NCBI GenBank assembly: GCA_024180945.1 | Contig: JAKSGN010000013.1 | Span: 372,001 to 436,000, forward strand | Length of the DNA: 64,000 bases | DNA from: Macrophomina tecta | Lineage: Eukaryota > Ascomycota > Dothideomycetes > Botryosphaeriales > Botryosphaeriaceae | Reading direction: 5' to 3' | Part shown: one piece after another, positions 22,288 through 31,171 of the stretch | How the letters are laid out: each line of letters begins with the position of its first letter | How positions within the stretch are numbered: position 1 is the first letter of the stretch | The notes under the pieces: generated by a model | The model's database searches: none | What the model was told of the DNA's origin: nothing | What the model saw: only the letters and a program-made list of their open reading frames with translations | Translations under genes and position numbers: made by a program

Positions 22288-24470
22288 ATGCGAGCCTTCA
22301 CCCCCGCTGTTGGTCTTTCCCCACTTTCGATCATCGCCCAATTCACCCTCGTCGGTGCCTCGACGCGATGGCCGCAACCCGCGGACTCATACGCGCCCGT
22401 CTCGACGCCCCAGAAGTGCCCGTACAACGGCCAGCTCTTCCCGCCGCCCTCTAACGCCTCCGCCGCGCCCGCCATCCTGGCCGCGGAGGCATCTTTGCGC
22501 GCCCAGCTCGCTGATGCGTTAGCTTCTGGCACGGGCGTCGCGGGTGTTGAGCTCGACGGGACATTCTTCTCGCTGGCCGTCTTCTCGGCCGCTGATAGCG
22601 GGAGTGGGCCCTTCTTCGACTATCACCACGAGGTTCCAGGGATGCTCAATGCGACAGGCGGGCGGCCGCTGGATAATGAGAGCGTGTATCGCATCGGGAG
22701 CGTGACGAAGCTGTTGACTGTGTATGCGTTGCTGGCGGAGAGGGGGGATCGCGATTTCGGGACGCCGATTACGGAGTTTTTGGGGGATTTAGGGACAGGA
22801 GCAGAGGAGAATGGCGAGGAGTTTGAGAGGATCAGGTGGGATGATATTACGGTTGGGGCGTTGGCGGCGCAGATCGCGGGTATACCGAGAGATTGTGAGT
22901 GTTGCTGCTTTTCTGTGTTGAGGTGGTTAGGTCACGAATGGGCGGAAGGAATCGGTAGATATGTGGTGGCGAAGGTAGACTGACTTATCGGTAGATGCCT
23001 GGCCGGATTATACCACGCAGGCAAACGGCAGCAACTTGCCTGTGCTGGGTGTGGACAGTTCAAAATTGCCATTGGACGACATCCCAGAATGCGGTCTACC
23101 GGCTCCCGGGTTTTCACCAGACCTGCCCCTATGTGATCGCGAGCGTAGGTTACCTCTCTCTTTCGATGAACCCTACGTTCAGAAATAGGGCTGCCCAGGT
23201 TCGAGGGGAGAGGCACAAAAGGGGAATTGCAGACAGCAGGAAGCTGACATGCTCGGGAGCAGAGTTCATCCGTGGCTTGAATGAGTTGGGCGCCTATTTT
23301 CCTGCCTTCGAATCCCCCACTTACTCCAACGCTGGATTCCGTTTGCTCGGTCATGCGCTTGGAAATATGACTGGCGAGCCCTTCGATGAGACATTCAACC
23401 GTCAGCTTGTAGACCGACTGGGCCTTTCGGCAACCACGGTCACAACGCCTCTGAACGACAGTCATGGAGTTATTCCCAATGGAAAGACGGCAGCATGGTG
23501 GGGTGAGTAGTAACATACCAGAAACCATGGAGCTGCAATTAACACCAATTTTTGCAGGTCTTGACCTTGGAGGAGAGAACCCGTAATGAACCTCACCGGC
23601 CCCTTCCAACCAGCCCATGCACTGACCCACCTCCCTTACAGCGCCGGCAGCGTCTACTCCACCATCAACGACCTTACCACCCTCGGCCGCTCCATCCTCC
23701 GCTCCACCCTCCTCCCCCGGCCCCTGACCCGGCGCTGGCTGAAGCCCCACTCCCGCACCGCCGACGACACCCACGCCGTCGGCGCCCCCTGGGAAATCGT
23801 CTCCACGCGCATCCCGCTCGACAATACCTCCACCACCTCCACCGCAACCACCCGCATCGACCTCTACACCAAAACCGGCAACATCGGTGCTTACTCCGCC
23901 CACATCGCCGTCGATCCCGACCGCCACTGGGGCTTCGCCGTGCTCGGTGCCGGCCCCGCCTCCGGCGCCCCCGTCTTCTTCCTCGCTGATCTCGTCGCGC
24001 GCACCTTCGCCCCCGCCTTCGAAGCCGCGGCGCGTTCTGAAGCCGCGGCGCTGTATGCTGGAAGGTACGTCTCCGAGACGGGTAATGGCACGCTAACACT
24101 GGAGGTGCGGCCAGGAGAGCCGGGCATCGCTGTTGCCGCGTGGGTGGCAAACGACGTGGATGTGCTGAGCGTGTTGCCGGCGGCGAATCTGGGGGCGTTG
24201 GGGGTGGGGGCACAGCTCGCGGTGACGCTGTATCCGGCGCGGTTGAGGGCGAAGGGGACGGTGGCGTTTCGGGCGGTCATCGAGGCGCTGCCGAATGAGG
24301 ATTTTGGCGGGCCGGTGGAGAGCGCGTGTTTGAGCTGGTTGACGGCAGATGCGTCGCAGATTGCGGGGAGGATGTGGGATGATGTGGTGATTGGGGTGGA
24401 GGAGGGAACGGGGAGGGCGAAGTGGGTGGAGATGAGGGCGTGGAGGGAAAGGTATGTGCGGGTAGGGTAG
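22288..24470 (+). CDS. Secreted serine beta-lactamase / transpeptidase-like protein
   Basis: Five exons: 22288-22894, 22995-23144, 23263-23502, 23558-23582 and 23642-24470, giving 616 aa. All four introns have GT..AG ends and keep frame. The 25-nt fourth exon is needed to give LGGENPAGSVYSTINDL. The N-terminus looks like a signal peptide (MRAFTPAVGLSPLSIIAQFTLVGA). Class C/penicillin-binding-type motifs are all present: SxxK as SVTK (Ser138, Lys141), YxN as YSN (about 273-275), and KTG (about 418-420, in YTKTGNIGAYS). A C-terminal domain of about 180 residues follows. Fungal members of this fold are mostly esterases, amidases or peptidases of unknown substrate, sometimes near biosynthetic clusters; resistance to beta-lactams should not be assumed. 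Confidence 0.85.
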
Positions 24471-25420
24471 GCGTGTGGAGTAAAATGGTGAGGGGAATGT
24501 TTGGAGGTTTTTGGATTCAGTTTTGATAATCAATGAACTTTTCGAGTAGCTGGTCCCGGATTCCTCTTTATATCGTTACCAGGATTTGTGGCTCTTTGAT
24601 CGGTTTCGCTTCGGACTGAGGTTTCTTCCCGTAAATTATTCCATGTATGGTCATTGTCCCCTTGCCGAGAACTCCGAAAATGCCGTAGAATATATCGAAT
24701 GCTTCATCCCATGAAGCTTCCATTCAGTCCCGGGGTTGTGCGGCACGGAGCTTGCTAAGCCATACAGCTATCGCTCATTGGCTAAAGAACTATCATTCTG
24801 TGAACATCTGTCCTTGGGAAGATATTTCTCATAGACTCCGGCGAGCCGAAGAGCGTATCAGCGAAAGAGCAGTCGATAGGTAATTCATTGTATGATTATA
24901 AAGTTATTTTGCAAGCTCACCCTTCATGTACGACCATAGGTCGCAGAATATAGAGATACCTTTTCCGTTCCCTCGAAAAACATCATTAACGTGTTAACCA
25001 ATTTTGACATCTTTAGAGTCGACTTATACTCTTAAAGATTTTTTTTTTTTTTTTAGCAAAAATATATTTAGAAATACGGGTTACTTAACATGTAATCAGT
25101 GTTTTATTGTTAATTTTTTTTTGGATATATTACTCGCAAGTGTATGAAACTGTGAAACCAGATTCTGTTTGTATGTATGTGAGGTGGTGGACGGATAGAA
25201 TGAAGTGTGCGTTGTTATTAGTGCCCACTTATTTAGGCGTCTGGTTCTGCGCTCTTAACTAATCGCCTTACTGCTCCATCACGAGCGCTTCCAAACGCCC
25301 CTCATTCCAATAAATATCTTAGAAGGACCTCCGCATTGGACGGGCCGACCGCTATCGAATAGGAATTTCCTCGGTATCAGCGTGATGCTATCACAATGGA
25401 GTCTAAGCGCGAGATGCTCT
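24471..25420. other. Intergenic, partly AT-rich
   Basis: 3' flank of the beta-lactamase-like gene. 24880-25150 is AT-rich with long T runs (about 25040-25056 and 25112-25124). No gene seen. Confidence 0.5.
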
Positions 25421-26030
25421 TGTTTGAACTCAATGGTGGTCCCTTTGAAGGCCTTTCAGTGAAACTGCAAACTATCTAACAGGGCCAAGAGTCACTATAC
25501 TACATTGGACATTCTCATTTGGACTATCTACTGCTACACGCATGTTCGCCTTCAAACAGCTCTAAACGGCGGCGGCCGATTAGTTTCAGTACATCACCTG
25601 GCCTGATCTATCCTATCACTTTTCGTCCAAGTTTTCGCACACTCCCTTATCTCCGTCTGGCTGACCCGCGTATGTGGATTTGTGGAGAGACCTGGGAGAA
25701 AAGCTCGCTTAATTACCCGATGTCGTTTCACTGATCGAATCCTTCAGGCGTCAAAGATACCTTTTGAGCCAAAGAACGAGCCGGCTGCGGCTAGAGTCGG
25801 ATTCTCAGGCGCCACTCCGTATAGCAAACGTGTCCTGAAAAGGAATTAGTCAACGATCCTTCCTTATATCTCGCTACTTTTCAAGTTTCGAAGGAACCAT
25901 CATGTTTGAACTCAATCGATTGTCCCTCTGAGGGTGATGATGAGAGAAGACTATTTACATAGACCGACAAACGCGCCAAGCCCCATTTGTACAAAAGCCC
26001 GTATTAGTCTATTTACCGAACGCTTTCGAC
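25421..26030. repeat. Diverged direct duplication (two copies, offset about 480 bp)
   Basis: The word TGTTTGAACTCAAT occurs at 25421 and 25903. A second shared block, TTCGMCTTCAAACA, occurs at 25545 and 26025. Spacing between the two blocks is 124 and 122 bases respectively, and weaker matches lie between them. This indicates an old segmental duplication of at least 130 bp. The second copy ends just 5' of the interrupted gene's likely ATG (26054). Confidence 0.55.
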
Positions 26031-26128
26031 TTCAAACACCTCAAGCAACCAAGATGAAGAGACGAAACATCAATTGTTCAAAACCCCCACTAGGGTTGGT
26101 TCTTTTAGCTCTGCTGAGCCTTTGCTGC

Positions 26129-26136
26129 ATCCCTGC
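26129..26136. repeat. Target-site duplication, left copy (hAT element 1)
   Basis: ATCCCTGC directly abuts the element's CAGGGTGG end; the same 8 bases follow the right end at 28997-29004. An 8-bp duplication is the hAT superfamily signature. Confidence 0.95.
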
Positions 26137-28996
26137 CAGGGTGGCAATCAATTCAATCAACGTCAATATCGGGTCCAGATTGATTGATTGATAGGATTTT
26201 CCAATAAGGTCAAATTGATTGATCAATAAGGTGTTGATATTGATTGAATTGAATTGATTGACACACGGTTCACGTAGCAAAATCTCGTGATGCTTGGCAT
26301 AGTGTTGAGATTGATAGCCATACAATCTAGCTAACTCTTGCTAGCTATAGCTACTCCCGCGTGTATAGAGTCCTCAACTTCTTTCAATGATGCCTTCTGC
26401 GTTCCATGAGCGTAGTATCTGCCCAGCTGCTATAGTATTGGCCTCCAGCCTATTGCGCAATGGCGTCACCATTTGTCCTGCCAAACTGAATATCCTCTCC
26501 ACCTCTGCCGACATTGCCGGTATAGAAAAGAGGTCCAGAGCCATACGTGATAGGCGGGGGTATTGCTGGCGGCGTAGTATCCAGTAATCAACTGGATTGG
26601 TGACTGCGTCATCTGTAGGAGAGGTATCGAGCTGCCAGTAGGTGTACTCATCCTCGGTCAGATCTAGATGCTTGGTCCTCCTGGAGGCAGCAAGCCAGCT
26701 GTCAAATTCGCTGAGATGTTCGCGTTTACGCTTCTGCGGTAGCTGTGGGTCCTCAGCAATAGCAATTGACTGATACTCATCCTTCCAGAGCTTTAGAACA
26801 GCTGCCTTTGCCTTCTTGATCCAGCTCTTCTTGAATGCCCACTGATCCTCAATCCACTCCCAGCGGTAGGCAGGGTGAAGGGCGCAAGCTGCGACGTAAG
26901 CTGGAGTATCATCAAGGAGCTGATAGTACTCATCTAGCTTAGCCCACCCCAAATTGATGTTCACCTTGAAGTGAGAGTCAGGATACTGATCTGTGCGGAT
27001 CTTGACCTCCTCCAGCTTGTTCAACAGGTACTCCATGCATGGAAGGACTTCCCATAAGCCGCCAAACCTACCACTAGTTGGGTTGGCTTGTAGCCTGATT
27101 GTGACTTCATGAAAAGGCTTCAAGATGGAGTGATATTCAGCAAGAGTTGCCCAATCATCTGAGGTTAGATAATCATCCACGATTGCCGGCTTGTTCTTTG
27201 TCTTAGCTGGCATTGGCTGAGTCCTACTAGCAGTGCGAGGCTTGACGTATTTATCCCATTCTTGAACTTCGTGGAGGACGAGGGCGTCAATGACTGACTG
27301 TAGCTTGATTGCGCGCTCAATCATGGCGGAGGTAGAGTTCCATCGTGTCGCATTATCTTCTATAACCTCGTAGGTAGGGCCGTTTTCGCCAGTCAACGCT
27401 TGCTCGTTCCGCTGAAGTTGGTGCAGTCTCTGATAGACAAGGTTTGAGCGCTGAATCCAGTGGACGATATTGTGAAGCTTGCCGATAGGGCCCTTCTTGC
27501 GCCAGAGTAGGAGCTCAGCGAGTAGCTCCTTTGGCTGAGCGCAGTCGTTCTCGAACGCGTCAGCTTCCTTGCCAAAGAGGATCTGGCGGACTACCAGGTT
27601 TATGATATGGCCAATGCAGCGCAAGCGGCGGTGCTTGTGATTGAAGCCAAACTCTTCAGCTAGCGCGTCCATGCACGTGTCGTTGTTTGACGCGTTATCC
27701 GTGACAAAGTAGCCAAGTTGCCCTCCAATGCCCCATTCCATAATTATCTGGGCTACCTCTTCCGCAAGGCTGTCACCAGTATGCCGTCCTTCGGCGTGTG
27801 GGAGGCCAATAAGGAACTTGCGAAGCGTGCCAGAGAACGTAAGGAAGAAGACGTTAATACCGAGTAGAGAGAGGTGATTACACGACGTCCAGCCGTCAAA
27901 GGCAAGGTGTATAAGGCCAGGTGAGCTCTGAAGAAGCTCAGCAACGATCCCTTTATGGCGGGTGAATTCATCAAGTAGCCATTTACGAACAGTAGAGTGT
28001 GTTGGAAGGCTGCCAGTAGACGTTACTGCAGGATTCAAATAGCTAAGAACGCGCCTGAATCTCTCGCTTTCAAGCTTGCGGAAAGGAATGTTATCGGATG
28101 AGACCCAATCAGTGAGTAGTTGCTGGAAGTACGCCGGATTGAATGATGTGACAAGGCGATTGACAATAGCCTGCTCTGAAGGCCTATTCGTATCCAGTCC
28201 AAGCCGCTGAGCAACTGAAATCTTGGCCCGTTTGACGTGACGCTTCCCTGTAGGATCCTCAACCTTGTGCTCAGTCACCAGGTGCCTTGCCTGATTATCA
28301 GTGCCAGCAGCAGCGAAGCTAGCTGGTTTGTGGGCTTTCTTGTGCACGCAGTACATACAGACCCAGCGGGTACGCCCTTCTACGTCCTCAATGTCATATG
28401 CGTGCTCCCAAGTCCACCCGCTGCGCTGCTTTGACTCTGTGACATGATATCCACGGAATTTCTGCCATGGGAAGTACTCCCACCCTTCGCGTACAGGTCC
28501 TCGGCCATCAACGGCAAGATTGGTGGGTTGCGCAGGATCTGAGTCCTGTTGAGAGGAAAAGAGGCTAGTGGGCGCGCTAGAGAGGCTTAAAACAGAGTGT
28601 TGATCGTTGCTAGAGTCCATCTTGATAGTGGGAGAGTTGCTGCTGAGCTGCTGAGAAAATGTAGAACGGATCTGAAAGAGCAGATTCAGCTGTCCCTTCT
28701 AGCCATTCTGAGAGAGCGTTTATATACTAGCTGCCAAGAGAATGTGCCCGACACGTTGTGTGCCAAGAGTGTATCAGATAAAAGGCTAGCCTGACGTGGC
28801 TTGAGCGCCACAAGAGCGAGATGATCATCAAAGCTGCTTTCTATACAAGGTAAGCCGTCAATCAATATCGTCAATCAACTGGCCCGGAGCAATTGATTGA
28901 TTGACGAAAATGACAGACCTCAGTTGATTGATTGATTGCCAAGACATTGGTCAATATTGATTGACCGTCAATATTATTGAATTGATTGCCACCCTG
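26137..28996 (-). mobile_element. hAT DNA transposon, complete (element 1)
   Basis: 2,860-bp element with 21-bp identical terminal inverted repeats starting CAGGGTGGCAATCAAT (26137-26157 and 28976-28996), an exact 8-bp target duplication and one intact transposase gene on the minus strand. Subterminal regions at both ends carry many TTGATTGA / TCAATCAA words (about 26180-26270 and 28855-28990), probably transposase-binding sites. Identical ends and duplication indicate a recent insertion. It disrupts the gene at 26054-30208. Confidence 0.95.
26374..28620 (-). CDS. hAT transposase
   Basis: Intact 748-aa single-exon protein. An N-terminal BED-type zinc finger is visible: WVCMYCVHKKAHKP, then HLVTEH. 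The RNase H-like core has the first acidic motif in LAFDGWTSCNHLSLLG, the second in GYFVTDNASNNDTC, and the CxxH helical motif in LRCIGHIINLVV. The C-terminal dimerisation domain (hATC) reads YPRLSRMALDLFSIPAMSAEVERIF. No stop or frameshift interrupts it, so element 1 may be autonomous. Only 128 bp lie between the 5' end of the left-hand repeat region's inner edge and the stop codon side, so the coding region fills most of the element. Confidence 0.95.
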   Translation of the reverse strand: MDSSNDQHSVLSLSSAPTSLFSSQQDSDPAQPTNLAVDGRGPVREGWEYFPWQKFRGYHVTESKQRSGWTWEHAYDIEDVEGRTRWVCMYCVHKKAHKPASFAAAGTDNQARHLVTEHKVEDPTGKRHVKRAKISVAQRLGLDTNRPSEQAIVNRLVTSFNPAYFQQLLTDWVSSDNIPFRKLESERFRRVLSYLNPAVTSTGSLPTHSTVRKWLLDEFTRHKGIVAELLQSSPGLIHLAFDGWTSCNHLSLLGINVFFLTFSGTLRKFLIGLPHAEGRHTGDSLAEEVAQIIMEWGIGGQLGYFVTDNASNNDTCMDALAEEFGFNHKHRRLRCIGHIINLVVRQILFGKEADAFENDCAQPKELLAELLLWRKKGPIGKLHNIVHWIQRSNLVYQRLHQLQRNEQALTGENGPTYEVIEDNATRWNSTSAMIERAIKLQSVIDALVLHEVQEWDKYVKPRTASRTQPMPAKTKNKPAIVDDYLTSDDWATLAEYHSILKPFHEVTIRLQANPTSGRFGGLWEVLPCMEYLLNKLEEVKIRTDQYPDSHFKVNINLGWAKLDEYYQLLDDTPAYVAACALHPAYRWEWIEDQWAFKKSWIKKAKAAVLKLWKDEYQSIAIAEDPQLPQKRKREHLSEFDSWLAASRRTKHLDLTEDEYTYWQLDTSPTDDAVTNPVDYWILRRQQYPRLSRMALDLFSIPAMSAEVERIFSLAGQMVTPLRNRLEANTIAAGQILRSWNAEGIIERS

Positions 28997-29004
28997 ATCC
29001 CTGC
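28997..29004. repeat. Target-site duplication, right copy (hAT element 1)
   Basis: ATCCCTGC follows the right inverted repeat, identical to 26129-26136. Confidence 0.95.
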
Positions 29005-30208
29005 TTTGTCAATGACATTATTACCCTGCTGGATGGGAGAAATGGGATGTGTGGGACGTTGGCCTACCTCCAATATCCCCGGAGTAGGCATTCTTCTGAC
29101 GGCTGAATATGGGTAAGTGTTTATTCTCCTTCCAGTTGGACGAAAAGAACTGAATCCTTTGTCTCCAAATCTTTACACACGACAGCTGCCATTTCCCCTC
29201 CGCTGACCACCTCTCAGCACCGTCTCTATCAACCACCCAAACGACACCACCACCCACGTCGCCAAGATAGCCGGCAGCCCCGCCTATAAGGCCTTCATGC
29301 AGCGCGCCTACCACTTCGCCTACAGCTCCTCTCCTTCCCCTCCTCCCTCACACGACGACCTATCCCCCTCCCCCGCCGACGACATCGCCGCCCTGCAACC
29401 CCTCCTCACCCGCCTCAAACACGCCGCCGAGCGCGCCCTCGGCTACCAACGCATCTGCCACGTCCTCCTCGGCGGCCCGCTGAAGCCCGGGTCCGACGAA
29501 GGGGGGTACTACGAGCGCATCATGCTCGACGCCCTCGCCGCCACAGGCCTGCGCCCAGCGCGGGATTGGCTGGCCATGGTGCAGAGCTGGCCGCCGCACG
29601 CCCAGTCAAGCGCAACGTCTGCAGCGGCGGGTGCGTTACGGTTGGACGGGGACAAGGTGTGGTGGGATTCGCACGTGTTGGTTGTGGAGGCGACGCAGCG
29701 AGGGGAGGCGGAGAAAGGCGGCCTGGGCGTGGTGACTGCGGCGGTGTTGGAGGATGGGATTTCGACGTGGGAGGTGGGGATGGAGGAGATGAGAGGAGGA
29801 GGAGGAGGAGGAGGAGGAGGAGGGGATGAGGGGGAAGTGGTGGAGAGGGTGGTGAGAGATGTTGTAGGGCGTTTGCCGGAGTCCGATCGGGGGGCGGTGC
29901 AGATGGTGGTTGTGCATGGGGATGGGGCGGGAGTGAGCGGGGTGAGGGAGGCGTTAACGAGGGTGTTCGGGGAGGCGATGGTTGGCGAGGCGTTTGGGGA
30001 CGAGGGGGATAATGAGGCGGTTTTTGCGGGGGCGGATGGGCTGGCGAGGGCTGCGTTTGAGTTGATTGATGGGGCGCAGCATCAGGAGGCGGCGCTTGGG
30101 TGTCGGTTTATGTCGGGGTTGTATGAGGATGGGTGGAGGGACTTGTGGGACGATGCTGTTCAACTCCCACTGGCGCGATCAGTCTTTCGTTTTTGGAGCT
30201 CGGGCTAG

Positions 30209-31171
30209 CAATCGTGCGATGCATGGTTTCGGGAAAGTGGCCCCGTCGAGTGGTGAAACGGTTAGTTCAGGTCTATTGATACGGATAAGTACATGGGTTT
30301 TCCATTCGTAGCGGTCACGATATTGTGGAACACGTTTTACTAGAATGCGAGAACGTTTCACTCATAAAAAGAAATGTTATGTATTGATTCATCGATTTGG
30401 ATTTCTTTTTTGGGTAACTATGTGTGCAACCAACTGACCAAATTAACATCACTGAAAAGTTCAGGAGGACCGGACTGGAGAGTATAGGGCTTCCCGTCCG
30501 CTCAGCCGTACTCAGGCTGCGAGCCGGCCGATTAGTGCTCAAGTGGGTGGTCATTGGGAAATCCCGGCTGTTGTACGTGTTTTTCGTTTGTCTCGCTGTG
30601 GTGGGTCATTCAATTTTGCGCGTCTGCTGTGGGCCGCTAAATGCCGACCTGCACACCATCTGCCTTCCGGGGTCCAAAGCGTCCCAGAGTCTTAAATTCT
30701 CAAAGTCCCAAAAGTATCGCAGCTAATAGATACGCTAGTGCCAGAGCCAAGGTGACAAGGTGCAATGTGATTTTTGCGGTCTTATAGAGCGTCAAAGTTC
30801 GCAGAGCATCTGCAATCATTCGTGATACGTGGACTTCGCTCGCGTTAGAATAAGACTGCTGCTCCGCTCTCATGGTCCAGATCAATGCAATAAAGGCTTG
30901 TGGAAGCCGTTTAGCGCACCAATCAAATTGAAATGAACCTGTCGAAGGTCGACAATTTCGGATACGTCCTGAAAGGAACTTCAGCGCGGAGTTCGGTGGC
31001 TGCTAAACTCTAACGTTCGACAGGTGTTGCTGCTGGAAATACACCCAATCCACGAACCTTCTGGTGCGAATGGCCCCTGAGCGTCCGACCGCCCAACACG
31101 CAAAACGAGAATCCAGACCGCCAACAAGCCCACGAGCCTCGTTAAAATACAGCTTGCAGCTGTCACATCCT
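30209..31171. other. Convergent intergenic region
   Basis: Between the split gene (plus) and the membrane-protein gene (minus). A 57-codon minus-strand frame (30873-30700) ends in a clear hydrophobic helix (ITLHLVTLALALAYLLAAILLG), but it has no other support. Nothing else seen. Confidence 0.4.

Larger units (their letters stand above)
26054..30208 (+). pseudogene. Gene split by hAT insertion: secreted Hsp70/actin-fold-like protein
   Basis: Coding pieces are 26054-26136, then 29005-29112 after the transposon and one target-site copy, then (105-nt intron, GTAAGT..CTCTCAG) 29218-30208. Joining them keeps one frame of 393 codons. The first piece begins with a basic n-region and a hydrophobic stretch (LGLVLLALLSLCC), a signal-peptide pattern. 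The remainder has actin/Hsp70-fold-like elements: GILLTAEYGTVSIN, HVLLGGPL, VMVVHGD-type and VFAGADGLARAAF motifs. It also has a Gly run from a GGA repeat at about 29797-29823. With the element in place the first piece reads into the left inverted repeat and stops at 26191. A downstream ATG (29012, 29033 or 29042) could still give a leaderless product. The open frame also extends upstream of 26054 to 25934, so the exact start is uncertain. Confidence 0.65.

Noticed and set aside
22932..23927. 331-codon minus-strand frame opposite the beta-lactamase-like gene
   Set aside because: Gly/Val-rich antisense frame that includes several introns of the real gene; no family resemblance.
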